This document shows, piece after piece, positions 32,168 to 44,094 of a stretch of DNA of 64,000 nt. The DNA is taken from NCBI GenBank assembly GCA_903772945.1, contig CAICTM010000252.1, positions 20,821-84,820 on the forward strand, given 5' to 3'. A model generated the notes under the pieces. It made no database searches, was not told the DNA's origin, and was given only the letters and a program-made list of their open reading frames with translations. The position numbers and the translations under genes are program-made. This stretch comes from Seminavis robusta. Taxonomy: Eukaryota > Bacillariophyta > Bacillariophyceae > Naviculales > Naviculaceae. How positions within the stretch are numbered: the stretch's first letter is position 1; each line of letters opens with the position of its first letter.

Positions 32168-34699
32168 TTAGAGATCGAAGTCGTCAATGTCCTCCTCCTC
32201 CTCGTCATCCGCGCCATCATCGTAGAAGAAGTAATTGCCATTCTTCTTTTGTTCACAATCTTTCTGGGAGCCCTTCTTGTTGATTCTGTACAGGGCAGAC
32301 GAAAGGATTAAGTGAGTGGAGGCGATCGAGAGAAGAACAATCACGAACAACCGGATGCGACGGCCAAGACCGGTTAGAAATTAAAACTTAGACTTTCAGC
32401 TCGCATTGCCAACACTAAAACAGTGCATGCAACCCACAAGAGGAAGCAAACCAGGCTACGAGATGGGTGTATCGTCCTCCCAGATCTTGGTGTCGCGAGA
32501 AGCAGTAAAACTGCAACAAACGAGAACGAACCAGTTGTGGGTCTTACCTCGGACGAAAGTTGGTAGGGTCACGACGGAATGTCACCTTCAAACTCTTGAG
32601 GAACTGGTTCATACCAGTCAGCAGCGACTGCGGGGCAGAAGCCGTAGCTTCTACTCCTGGGTTACCGTGGTACACCACAACACGGTCAGCAAGGTAGGTT
32701 GCCATGATGAAATCGTGCTCCACGACAAAGGCAGTCTTCTTGCTGTGCATGATGAACCGCTTGATCACCTTGGCACAATTGATACGTTGCTCCGAGTCGA
32801 GGTAGGCACTGGGTTCATCAATCAAATACACATCCGCAGGCTTTCCTAGGGCCAGGACAATGGCCAGACGTTGCAATTCTCCACCAGAAAGCGTCTGGAC
32901 GCCATTGTCGATAATATTGTCGATCACCAAGGGTTTCATGACATCCGAGATGAACTGGGGATGCACGTACGAATCACGAATGCGCTTGTGCAAAAGTTGT
33001 CGAACCGTTCCCTGAAACTTGGGTGAGATTTTCTGTGGTTTGTAGCTGACATTCAAATCTGGCACTCCGGCCTGGGAGGCTTCGTAGTCATAGCCTTCCT
33101 CCTCGAACTTGACCTGTTCATCACTCTTGAGGAGTCCAGCCAGCATACGAACAAAGGTAGTCTTTCCGGTACCATTTTCTCCCAACAAGACGATGATCTC
33201 AGAGTCTGTAAATTCTCCTTTGTCCACGTGCAAGATGAACTTGGATTTATCCCGAGATTGGGTCTTTGTCATGTCGGGGTAGCTGTATGCTTTCATGATG
33301 TCCACCTTTTTCTCTTCCTCGGCACGCTCTGAAACCTGTCATCCAATGCGTGGGAGGAATGATTTGTCAGAGTACACGTCCACGATGACAACGATGCTGC
33401 ATGTATGCGATCTTGAGAACCTACCTTGAAGGAAAGAGCATGATCACGGAATCGAAGATTCTCGGAATGGATGAAACCAGCGAGGAAAGCATTGATCCCC
33501 GTGCGCACACTGTGAGGCATGGTAACGACTCCATATCCTCCAGCCTGTCCGTACAGGACACAGACAAAGTCACTCAGGTAGTCCAAAACGGCCAAATCGT
33601 GCTCGACGACCATGACAAAACGCCGATCACCATTGGTTGCCTCTAGGATTTCTCGAATCATGGCGGCGGCGGTGAGACGTTGTTTGACATCCAGGTAGGA
33701 CGATGGTTCATCAAACATGTATACATCACTAATTTGGACGGCGACGGCGGAAATGGCGAATCGCTGTAGTTCACCTCCCGACAAGACACGAATGTCCCGA
33801 TCGACGAGATGTTCCAACTCGGCCTCTCTGAGTGCCCATCCCAGCACATCTTTGCCTTCTGCTTCTGATCTCTGCAATATTGATTCATAAAAGGGCAGAA
33901 AATCAGGTTCAGATGGTTGGTTTCAAGCACAAAAAGGAAGTATATTTTTCTACATGTTGTAGTACTCACATCATCTTTCATTTTGAGGATTTCTCCCACT
34001 TTACCCTTGATGGCCCGCGGGATGTGATCGACGTATTGTGGCTTGATGGTTGCCTTGAGTGTATCCTCTAGTACCTTGGTAAAGTAATTTTGCAATTCGG
34101 ATCCTCGAAAATGAACTAGAATTTCTTCCCAATCGGGTGGAGAATCGTATCGTCCTAGATTGGGTTTCATTTTTCCGGCCAGGATTTTGAGTGCGGTGGA
34201 TTTCCCAATTCCATTGGTCCCGACCAATCCCAGTACCTGTCCCGGACGCGGCATGGGCAATCGATGCAACTTGAACGAGTTGGGTCCATATCGGTGGGTG
34301 GTATTCCGTTCCAGATCCTTGGGCAAGTTGATAATGTTGATGGCTTCAAAGGGACATTTCTTGACGCAGATACCGCAACCTATAGTATAGAAGTAGAAAT
34401 GAAAATAATGGAATCTGTGAGCAATCCTAACCAAGATAAGGGTTGATTGGTTGGTTGGACTGAATGGGTATACTACTCAACATACCAATACAAAGAGGCT
34501 CCGCGATAAAGGCGAGTTTACTGGTGGGCCCCACTTCAATACAGAGTTTCCCCAGCTTGACGACGGGACACGACTTTTTACACTCTTGACGGCATTTCTT
34601 GGGTTTGCATTTCTCGGCACTGACAATGGCAATACGGGTCAGACCGTCTCCTTCGCCAGTGTCCTTGCCGCCTTTGCCTGCTTTCTTCTTGGGGGGCAT
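32168..34699 (-). CDS. ABCE1: ABCE1 / RLI1 ribosome-recycling ATPase
   Basis: Five exons: 34699-34486, 34379-33970, 33871-33425, 33335-32548, 32285-32168; phases agree at every junction and give 658 residues. ABCE1 splits ribosomes after termination and is essential in eukaryotes. Seen in order: a lysine-rich start, two 4Fe-4S cluster motifs ([26 protein letters not shown]), NBD1 with [18 protein letters not shown] and FDEPSSYLD, then NBD2 with [18 protein letters not shown] and IDEPSAYLD, and the conserved end [14 protein letters not shown] followed by GNYFFYDD. It ends with an extra acidic tail ([14 protein letters not shown]). Human and yeast forms are about 600 residues, so this one is longer. 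Confidence 0.95.
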
Positions 34700-34710
34700 T
34701 TTCACTAACT

Positions 34711-34736
34711 ATACTATCTATCTATCTATCTATCTG
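34711..34736. repeat. TATC microsatellite in the ABCE1 5' region
   Basis: About six tandem CTAT/TATC units lie 12-37 nt upstream of the ABCE1 ATG, in the 384-nt divergent region shared with the DEAD-box gene. Confidence 0.9.
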
Positions 34737-35083
34737 ACAAAGGCAACAGTGTCACTGCTGTTTTGCGGGTGGTCGATGGATGGGTGGATGGATTGTTGTG
34801 AAAGAGAGGAGATGCCAAAGGCACAACAGCTTCAACCAGCCTTGTCAACAGCACACGTTTCTCGTAACTGAATTCTTCTCTGTGCGGCCGGACGTCATCC
34901 GCCAAAAGATAGATGAGCGGTGGGGAGCCGTGAGAAAGCCAAATCACGAGTTTTTGGTCCTGTTTTAAGTCATGATCGTGTTTCAGCCATCAGAAAAACA
35001 CAGCCAATCAAATAAATAAGAAACGGCAACAATCGACCACAGCTCTTTTCAAAAGTTCAAAGTTAGTTCAAAAGTTGCTTCCA

Positions 35084-37643
35084 ATGGCTGCCACTATTCT
35101 TGCTTACCGGCATGTTCTGGCATGTTATGTTTGCTTCATTAGCTTGAATTTATTGGATCGGGTACAAGGATTTGTGTTTCCCGTGCTTCCAGTTGGGAAG
35201 CCAAATCCTGCCGAGCATCGACCAGCCGTGTTAAATTCCCACCACTCGGATACCGGCAGTGCCATCGCCACTGGAATAAGTAGTAGCGTCAGTAACTCCT
35301 CACTCCTGCAAGATCGAACAGTCAAGGAATTATGGCAACTCTTGGAGGATGCTGATCGAGTGGAACCAGGGTTAAAGTCACAACTAAGAAGGAAACAAGA
35401 TATCATTGACTACATTGAGCAGCAACCAGAACATCTACAGGAAGATGCTGATGAAAATCCACCAATCCAGGAACAAGATGAAGCGAAGGAAGAGGGGATC
35501 AATGATGCATCATCACTTGGTGAACCGGAAGGTGCAACGGAAGAGTCTGTTGAGTTATCATCGTTTGATGGGCATCTGAGCTCGAATCAGGCTGCTGAGG
35601 TTGACAATGTTGATGACAATGATAACGATGCACCCAGCATCGCCGACAATAGACCGTCCAATATTGATCCAGATATTGCAGAAAAGATACCTCCGTTCTT
35701 GGCAGAAAAAATGACACACAAGGGGATTCAGTCTCTACTTCCCATTCAAGTAGAAGCCTTCCAGCGGATCTTTGAAGGAAAGGACGCGGTTCTTCAGGCA
35801 CCCACAGGCTCGGGTAAGTACGCTATTGTAAAGTCTGCCCAAACAAACTACGTGACTGCTTGCTGGATCATGCATGTTGCTTGTGCAGTCATCTATCTAT
35901 CTGATGCTGACTATAATGTCTTGTCTTGTCTTGTTTATAGGAAAAACTCTTGCCTATGTTCTGCCATTGGTATCCCGAAAACCAACAGGCCGACGAAAAA
36001 AGGTGGCGGCACCGTTGGTGTTGGTTCTGGTACCCTCTCGAGAATTGGCACGACAAGTGGGAAAGGAATATTCAAAGTACCTGCAACAATCTTCCTATGT
36101 GACCACGGTCTACGGGGGAGTGCCCCTCGAGCGCCACATTGGTCAACTCAAAAAGAACAAACCACTCGTCGTCGTGGGCACTCCGGGACGATTGCGAGAA
36201 TTGGTGCGAGAGGGACACCTGGATTATTCCCAAATCACGACACTTGTGCTAGATGAGAGCGACACGTTATTGGACAGGGCAGACAGTCCCGATGTTCGAG
36301 CCATTCTGGGAGACTTGGAAACGGCCATTGAACATGCACCAGAGCGTAGCGACAATCCAGAGTACCAGCTGCTACTCGTGTCGGCCACGATGAATCAGCA
36401 CGTGGTCGAGTTTGCTCGAGAGTTGGAGATTCCATCCAAAGCGCTGATCTGTGTCGAGGGCAGTGCCAGCAAAGTCCTAGTAGAGCACTCCTCCTCGTCG
36501 TCGTTCAGTGACGAAGAACAACAGCAACAATCTGCCAAAGAATCAACGACGACAGCAACCAAATCGAACGAAAGAACCACCATCGGCGACGTTCCCTCGG
36601 TGCAACACTGGCACATGTCTTGCAAGGCAAACGTCCGACCGTCCGTTGCCCTGGACTTGATATCTATCATGGCTCCCCGTTTGACGATCGTCTTTGTGGC
36701 GTCCAAACTGGAGGCAGAGAGCGTGGCATCCTTTCTGTCCACAAAACTGCGAGGCGTCGTCCGGGTCTTGCATGGGGACATGGTACAAAGCGCAAGGTCG
36801 CGAAACATTGCGTTGATTCGAGAAATGACAGAGGCAGGACGAGGCGACAACACTCAGCAGGTTCTCGTAGCGACAGATGTGGCATCCAGAGGGATTGATT
36901 TGGCTGTCGATCTTGTCGTTCAATTTGGAGTGCCGAGAATCTCGGGAAAAGATGGCACCTTCAGCACAGAGCTTTACACTCATCGCACTGGTAGAACGGG
37001 AAGGTTCAGTAGTGAAGGCCCACATTCTTCTGTCAACGCCGCCAATGCGGTCCTGCTGTATGATCCTGCGGTAGGAGAAGGGAAGTTGATACCAATTCTG
37101 GCCACAGAAGTACGCCAAGAACTTGGCATTGAATTGCAACCAAAGCAATTGCCTTCTTCCGCCGAGGTAGTGGCGGCAGGATACGAACGGACCAAGCAAT
37201 CTGTATCACTAGGGGATAGTTCTCCCTTCGACAATGATCTATTCAGCTACTTTCGGCAGGTCATTGAAACGGAAGAAGGAGTTGACACGTCCGACCCTGA
37301 ACAAATGTTGGAGTACTTGTCAAGAGCCATGGCACTTCTGTCCAACTTGGACCCGGCAATTTCACCTTTCCGTCCTCATGCCTCGCTCTTGTCTGGAAAC
37401 GATGCAGACCGAACTTTGAGACTCTATCGAAACGATCAAACGCCATTTACTCCTCCTGAAGTCATCAAAATTTGCAAACAATGGGGCTCTGGAAAACTGG
37501 GGCGAGTGGTTGTCTGCCAAGATGGTTCTGCTGTGTTTGATCTTCCCCGGAAGCGGGCAATGAGGTTGTTGGAATCCGCCCATGGCTCCCCTGATGATTC
37601 CCAGCTCGAGTTGCCCTTGACACTGCCCGATTTGTGTTCGTGA
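35084..37643 (+). CDS. DEAD-box RNA helicase, probably plastid-targeted
   Basis: Two exons, 35084-35813 and 35941-37643 (127-nt intron, phase 1, splitting the Walker A region), give 810 residues. The first ~30 residues are a signal peptide followed by VQGFVFP, a Gly-Phe junction like diatom bipartite plastid signals. Residues ~85-120 (TVKELWQLLEDADRV...SQLRRKQDIIDYIEQ) look like a SAP-type helix pair, then an acidic linker. Helicase motifs: Q motif region (GIQSLLPIQVEAF), I APTGSGKT, Ia PSREL, GG, Ib TPGR, II DESD instead of DEAD, III SAT, IV-V VLVATDVASRGID, VI HRTGRTGR. The ~240-residue C-terminal part is not assigned. Confidence 0.92.
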
Positions 37644-38094
37644 CTGCCCGGTGAGTGTAGTACCCCCTTTAGAACGGGCACTGTGGCTTCGGAGCTGTCT
37701 GCACGCAATGGCTTGGTCGGAAAAACGCGAACTGTGCACAGCACCAATTTAAGGCTGCTACCTGGAACCGGTACCTGTGCACGGTGGCCATCGACGAGAA
37801 CATCGGAACGCCAAAGCTAGTCTCAAGAGAAGCTTGAGACAAAACTGCTCGTGGAAACCTAAGTAATGTGAAACCGTTGAAAGTCAGGCACTGACATTGT
37901 ACGCTGCACAACTAAGCTTTATTTCTGCAATCTACGCATCCATGAATCGTGTATATTTTTGTTTGCCCTCCAGCAACTAAAAAAAACTGTAGCGGCGATG
38001 ATATCAGCAACAGCCCTGGTTTGGTAGGAGGAAAAGCAGATTTCGTCTGTGGTACCAAGGCAAGCTGCAAGCCAGAGGTTCTTTCAGTCCTCAC
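37644..38094. other. Intergenic, nothing recognised
   Basis: 3' flank of the helicase gene, with no supported gene or RNA. Confidence 0.5.
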
Positions 38095-38345
38095 TGCCCG
38101 ATAGGGTGGTCAAGTCAAATGGATCAAACTACTTGTCAGCCTCAATCTGAGTTCCATTGATTACCCGTCCCGCCAGTCGAATCCGTTTGGGCCGAACATT
38201 GATAGCACTGAAATCTGTAGTATCATTCCGTGGTCAGGCCTTGCCAAAATCTTTTGGCTTCTGCAAAACTCCAGCATGAATGAGCCCCCAGGCTGTGCAA
38301 TAGTTGATTGATAGTTTGCAAAAGCGGTCCTGGGCCAACCAGCGG
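38095..38345 (-). pseudogene. Truncated duplicate of the neighbouring 38842-39641 gene
   Basis: About 250 nt match the 3' coding part of the downstream gene at 38858-39110: GTGGTCAAGTCAAA, then TCAGCCTC..CTG.GTTCCATT, CGTTTGGGC, GCCTTGCCAAAA, ACTCCAGC.TGAATGAG and GCA.TAGTTGATTG occur in the same order. Numerous substitutions and indels break the frame. The 5' half of the gene is missing. It is a local tandem duplication that has decayed. Confidence 0.85.
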
Positions 38346-38841
38346 GCGAGGAATTCCGGTAAACAATGCAAGCCCCAATGCTGAGGAAAAGGACAGACAA
38401 TCCAAAAGAAATTTAGTCTGAAAGATGAAGGCATTGGAAGAGCTGGCTCGGGAGCAGATTACAGTCAAGGTCGATAACAATGCACTCCAAGTGTTCCCTC
38501 AATTTCAGTGAGTGGAGAAAGCCAAAATATTACAACTCTACCTCTAGTGTAGAGGTATTGTCTTGCAAGAGGCCATGTCAGAATCGCTTCTCCAACATCA
38601 GCAAGTCGCTGGGCATCAGATTTTTCGCAACCCTAGAGGCTACACATGCTTCGCAAAGTCGGCAAAGATGTAGGTTTCAAAGTGTTTTTGCAATACTAAG
38701 GGATCAGCTGTTAGTTAATCTCATTCTCCTGTACCGGTACTGTGCACCATCAAGTTACTATACGGTAGCATCACTGTTACCACAAAGGCCAGGGTCATGC
38801 CGGAGACAGAGAAATAGACTCACACTGTCCCTGGTTGGTTA

Positions 38842-39641
38842 CTAGTCTTGACTCTCAGATAGCGTGGTCAAGTCAAACAGATCAAACTCCTTGTCAGCCT
38901 CCACCTGTGTTCCATTCACTACTCGCCCTGCCAGCTTGATTCGTTTGGGCTTGATATCAATGTCCTTGCTATCACTTGCAGTAGACGAACGAAGTGGAGC
39001 CTTGCCAAAACCTTTCGGCTTTTTGAAGACTCCAGCGTGAATGAGACCCACGGCGGTGCAGTAGTTGATTGTAATTGTTTTCAAATGCCGACCCTTTTCT
39101 ACGAACCTGCGAGCACCGTCGTCCTCGAAGCATTCTAGGGTGGTGCCTTTTCCCGAACGCAGTGCTTTGCTTTTCCCATCGCCTTGTTTGACCTTTGCAG
39201 GCACGAAGGCGTCTGCGACGCGTTCTCCCAGCTTGTAGGAATCTCCACTGAAGGCTTCTGAAATGACAATGCTCACCTCACCAATCAAAGCACCAGTTGG
39301 ATTTGACAGCGGGGCATCCGCAAGCAAAGGGGGCGAAACTTCAAAGCTTGATGAGTTTCAGTGTCATTTTCCCGCGACCACAAGCCATGAATCAATGTTT
39401 TGTCAAGGTTTTTCGGTTCAAAGTGAAAGTGCTGAGTGACAGTCAACATTTTGCCATCCACAATGTATTTGGCACAGTACTCCGTGCTGGAGTCGCTACT
39501 GCTGACTTTAATTTGCATGAAATAGTCGATGTCAGGTTCTACTTCTGCATACACTTTGCCATCGGCGCCTGTATGTTCTTTGAAAGGCTCCTTGGTCTCA
39601 GCATTGACAAGCTGAAAAGAAAAGTTGTCAACGACCACCAT
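38842..39641 (-). pseudogene. Hypothetical protein gene with a one-base frame break
   Basis: The frame starts at the ATG of 39641 (MVVVDNFSFQLVNAETKEPFKEHTG, truncated here: residues 1-20 only are typical) and encodes ~100 residues. The downstream frame 39340-38842 continues to a TAG with a basic, well-conserved-looking C-terminus (KPKRIKLAGRVVNGTQVEAD). The frames differ by one deleted base. Restoring a T in the AAA/TTT run at 39343-39345 would make HQAF-EVSPPLL continuous. No GT-AG intron fits, so this is a recent frameshift or a sequencing error. No family is recognised. Confidence 0.65.
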
Positions 39642-40100
39642 TGCTTACGATACGTACTTGTACTATTCGAAGGGTAGCTGTAAAATTGTGACTACGCGGC
39701 CGACGGAAAGAAACTTGGAAGCTTGGAAGATCTGTCGTTCGGAGCAACTTGGCCACAACGCCCTTCTGCGATTAAGACAAGGGCAACGAAGGAATCTCAC
39801 GGGAGACGACAAGTGGGATGCGTAACTAACTGGGGACTAACTGCAACTACTCTCAGCCATACAGTATCGTACTCACTTGGCTGCAGCAATGCTGAACTCA
39901 GGGTGCTTGCTACCTCTCGACATGTTGGAGCGTGGAGAGCTAACCGTGGACGGAGGAAAGATACCAGGTAAAGCGACACTGTGCGACCATTGTATCTTCC
40001 GATGGTTCCCAATTCCCAACAGCTCACCACACACACCATCCATAACACACCTCCGGGACCACGAGAAACCGAGTTGGTTGGCTGTCACTACTCTTTCATC
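39642..40100. other. Divergent intergenic region
   Basis: Lies between the broken unknown gene and the glutathione S-transferase. No gene was seen; it presumably holds both promoters. Confidence 0.45.
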
Positions 40101-40781
40101 ATGACATCGCGACAACAACCCAAACTCAAGCTATACTATTTCAATATCGTGGGCAAGGGAGAGCCAATCCGTCTCTTGTGCGCATATGCAGGCTTGGAGT
40201 TGGAAGATTATCATTTTGCGTCGCGTCAAGAATTCCAAGATCTGAAAGCCAACGGCAAATTAGCCTTTGGCCAGGTGCCCCTGTTGGAAGTAGATGACGG
40301 CGCCCACCAGCTCGTCCAGTCCACAGCCATTCTCCGCTATTTGGCCAAATTAGGTGGTCTGTATCCTAGAGACGACGATATCTTGGCCGCCAAGATTGAT
40401 GCAGCATTGGCACAGGAAGCGGATGCCTTTACAGGCCCCACAGTGGCTACCTACACAACACGCTTTGGCATTTGTCTAGAAGGAGATGCCCTCCAACAAT
40501 CGAAGGAACTGATTGCCAAGGAAGTCATCCCTCGTCATCTCGATGCATTGGAACAGTTGTTGAACTCCAGCAGCACGGGATGGATTGCAGGTACCGACCA
40601 ACCATCGCCAGCAGATTTTGTTTGGTACGTCAGGTTGGCACTGTGGTTGCCCGAGACACAATTACCCTTCCAAAAAGAGATTCTTTCCTTTCAAGGATAT
40701 CCCAAGATCAAGGCGTTTGTGGACAAATTTGCATCCCTAGAGGCAATCAAGCGATACTATGCTGACAAGAAAAAGGAATAG
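40101..40781 (+). CDS. Glutathione S-transferase, sigma/GST-N like
   Basis: Single exon, 226 residues, ATG at 40101. It conjugates glutathione to electrophiles or isomerises prostaglandin-like substrates. The N-terminal thioredoxin-like domain has KLYYFNIVGKGEPIRLLCAYAG with the catalytic-type Tyr at ~12-13, GQVPLLEVDDGAHQLVQSTAILRYLAK (the VPLLE cis-Pro and Q-S glutathione contacts). The helical C-terminal domain has a PSPADFVWY motif like the N-capping box of GSTs. Open frame upstream contains no ATG. Confidence 0.93.
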   Translation: MTSRQQPKLKLYYFNIVGKGEPIRLLCAYAGLELEDYHFASRQEFQDLKANGKLAFGQVPLLEVDDGAHQLVQSTAILRYLAKLGGLYPRDDDILAAKIDAALAQEADAFTGPTVATYTTRFGICLEGDALQQSKELIAKEVIPRHLDALEQLLNSSSTGWIAGTDQPSPADFVWYVRLALWLPETQLPFQKEILSFQGYPKIKAFVDKFASLEAIKRYYADKKKE

Positions 40782-41189
40782 AAACGAGATTTAATAATAT
40801 AGAAACATCATGATAGAATCATGAACTGAAGCAACAAGTCTCAATAAACCAATGCCGTCCCACGCTGATTGCTGTCTCGAGCTTCATAGTTGCTAGGGAG
40901 AAAACTGGTGGGCGATGGCAATTTCTGAAGTAAGCGATCCATCGGTCCAATAAGTGGGTTCCCATTCCAGGATTTCGTAGATTGCATTTTGTGTGGAATC
41001 AAGGTTGATTCCTTGGGCACCAGGAGTGATACGATCTGAAAGCCTTGGGCCCCGGACGCTGAAAGTCTTCGCAATATCACCCGAATGCAGATTATTGCTC
41101 AGCATTTATTTGTAGGGCGTTGATTGTTGATTTGCTCCTTGCCTGGCTGCTTTGGCGACAATGACGACAAAAGAATGACTGTCACTAAC
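40782..41189. other. Convergent intergenic region
   Basis: Lies between the 3' ends of the transferase and the VTT-domain gene; nothing recognised. Confidence 0.5.
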
Positions 41190-42393
41190 TCATACGATTG
41201 TCCTCCTTGCTGCTTGTCCACCATTGTCGGGTTCACCATTATTTGGATAGTGGACGTTATCATCCACTGGTCCAACTTGAAGATACTGGGCACCACTCCT
41301 GCTGCCATCAGTCCCATTCAAAATCTTGGCGTCATAAAGCGATGAATGAATCGAATCAGCCCAAATCATGAGCCAACAGACAAGCCCACCTATATCTAGA
41401 ACATACCTTATCAAGCTCCAACTTGGAATAGTACGAGGCAACAGCAACACCCACAATGGCAAACAACAGGCCACCTACCAGGCTGATTCTGCTGGCAAGC
41501 TTGTTTTCAGAGGAAGTACTTGTGTCTGTCAAACTAGATGCTGTGGCTCCCACCATGCAAAACATGATTGTTCCAGGCAAGATGGCGATCAGGGCGATTG
41601 CATAATCGCGAAACGAAATGGAAGTAACACCGCTGATATAGTCGAGGGCGTTGAAAGGTATGAGGGGACTGAGCCGTAGCAGCAGCATGATTTTCAATCC
41701 GTTCTGTTCCAGTGCTGAATCACCAAAGCATCAAAAGGACAGTGAGATTACAAAAATGGCAAGCTTGGCGACATTGGGGTGGTCTTTCTCACCCCGATCG
41801 ATGGCTCTCAAAATGGGATAATTGGACGCCAGCTGCATGACACAGTCTCGAAAGAGATATCTTCCCAATAGAAAGGAACACAAAGATCCAATAAATGCCC
41901 CCAAGAAAACAGCCACAGTGGCAAACATCACTCCTTTGGCGGTGCTGTCAAAAGCACTGCGAAATGCATATCCACAGCCAACGGTCAAAATGGCGCCCGG
42001 AATGAAAAGGATGGTAGCCAATGCATAAACACAGATAACTGCCAGAACTCCCAACAAAGGGTGGACTTCTACCCAGTGAATAAATCCAAGGCATGCCTTT
42101 TCGATTCTTCGTTTGGTAAAGTAGTCAAGCGCAATAGCTGCCAATGCGACCACCAACAGCAACCCAAGAATGACACGTTGTCGTCTACCATTGGTACCAC
42201 CAACTGCAGCTTCCTCCCCTCCTCTCCGATCGGCCGGGAAAGCTCCCTGATGCATCTCAAAGCTAGTAAATATACTCCTCGTCGTCCCTGCCAATTTGTC
42301 TTCCATCCCTCCCAAGGCGTTGTTGTTTTTGTGATGATTCTGATTCGATTCAGTGTTGTTTAACCTGTGCAGGATGATCCAACGGACCTGCAT
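41190..42393 (-). CDS. VTT (TVP38/TMEM64/DedA-like) membrane protein
   Basis: Three exons, 42393-41793, 41714-41407 and 41324-41190, give 347 residues; the first intron is 78 nt (phase 1). The third exon uses an AAG acceptor and is less certain. VTT proteins act as lipid scramblases or vesicle-trafficking factors at ER/Golgi membranes. Family features are a first helix (RVILGLLLVVALAAIALDYF), FIPGAILTVGCGYAF, GAFIGSLCSFLLGRYLFRD, and after the splice LLLRLSPLIPFNALDYISGVT and LPGTIMFCMVGATAS. The splice joins AIDR to ALEQNG exactly where family members are continuous. Confidence 0.85.
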
Positions 42394-44094
42394 TTTCCCA
42401 CATTTTTTTACTCGTGCTTGTTTTACAAGCCTACGATGTGCCTGGTACTGATCGTACTGGCGTACTCAGTACAAGCCTACAAGGCTGCAAGACCAACACC
42501 ACCCACGCCCTCACCAACCTCCTGCACCTCCGCTTCACGCTAGCACGAGCACACCTCCGCTTTACGAACACACCTTGGAGATACGGTACGGTACCTGGTA
42601 CAATTGTTGAGATTGCTTTAGATTGCTTAACTTGGCCGAAAGAGCTGAAAGTGAGTTGAGTTGCCAATAACTGGTACAGTAGCTAGCAAATGGCCAGTCA
42701 GCCTCCTCCAATATTTGTTTGAGGGGCTAGACCCCGGTACGGTAGCTAGCCAGCTCCCCGATAGCAATTGGATCCTATGCATATCTACATGTACTGTATG
42801 CATGCAGAGATGCATACAGTCCTGTACCGTTACAGTGTACTAGTAGCCCCCGCTTCATGGGTGGAAGAAGAAGTTTTGCCTCTCGGAAGAGGCCTGACGA
42901 ACCAATTGTCAGAAACCGTGATACATGTACATTTTGTGACAGCAGCAAGAGACGTCAAAGAAGACTTCTGGTTGGACCCACAAGGGCAAAAGTTGATTTG
43001 AGTCATCAACAACAACGTTTACGCAGCCAATCCAACAACAAGCGTACTCGTACGCAAGTTGCACCGATTCTCAATCCGTCAAACCATGTTAAATGTGGAC
43101 TTCTGGTTGCCCTGCAACCCTGCAACTTAGTGAGGCTGGATGCAAGTGAAGGGGAGAGTTGCAGAGAAAAAGAACAATTGCATCATCTTCAGAATGACAA
43201 AAACTGACGCACAAGCTTCTCTTGGCGAAACAGTACGGTGGGGAAAAAGGCTTCGTTGGATGTTCAGGACAAACGAGACAATTCCAGACGGACGATCTTC
43301 CTCTACTGCCTGCAGGTTCAGTCGTGCTTTCCACTTTCAGGCCGTTGACGTGTCCATTATGCTAGTTTTCTACGGTGCTATTAATAGCTGGCTTTAGTGT
43401 CAAAAGGATCCATTACATGTACAATGATATTTGTGCAGTAACTGTTTTGAAGGCGGCAAAAGTAGGCAAATGTAGGCAGGATACGGTACCGGTAGCACCT
43501 TCGCCTTGGCGAACAAATGTTTCTCTTATCTCTAGCTAGTCTTGGCTTACTAGCTAGCTAGTATTTGTTTGGTGTGATACTCTAGCTAGTAGAGGATGCT
43601 TGTCCCATCTCTTCGCATTTTCTGGTAGCTTTGCAGTGTCATTAGTGCACACTTGAAGAATATCGCCTGCGTGGAGGTTGACCCTATGAGGTTGGTCATC
43701 AAGTTCAACTCTTCAACTCTTTCCTCTACATTTTGAGAGTGTTTGGAGTTCCAGAAAGTCAACGTCAAACAAAATTTGACAGCACGAAACCAAACTTCGT
43801 TGCACTCATTCTGCCGTCAGTGTCGCAGCAACAAAGTGCGTTTTTTCACGCACTTGACTTCTTGTCTGCCTGTACTGATTTGGACACTAAAGCTTTTCTC
43901 GTTCAGTTGACATCGTAGTGCGTCATTTATGATGTACTTAGGAGAATTGCAGTATGTTAAACAGAGCGAAATAGCTACAGTAAAAATAATAGATAGTGGA
44001 AGTATGATAAGCAAAGGGTCAAGGAGCGCTTCCCAACCCACACGTCTACACGAAGCAAAGTAGACCAATAACCAATCCGAAAGCAGCTGCTGCC
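42394..44094. other. 1.7-kb gap with palindromic tetranucleotide runs
   Basis: Contains repeated GTAC and CTAG motifs (42585-42600, 42670-42690, 42825-42845, 43480-43495, 43530-43590). Frames present are short and without family features. Confidence 0.45.

Noticed and set aside
39285-39345. Possible intron explaining the frame change in the 38842-39641 gene
   Set aside because: No GTRAGT-like donor and pyrimidine-AG acceptor fit the phases; a single missing T explains the frame directly.
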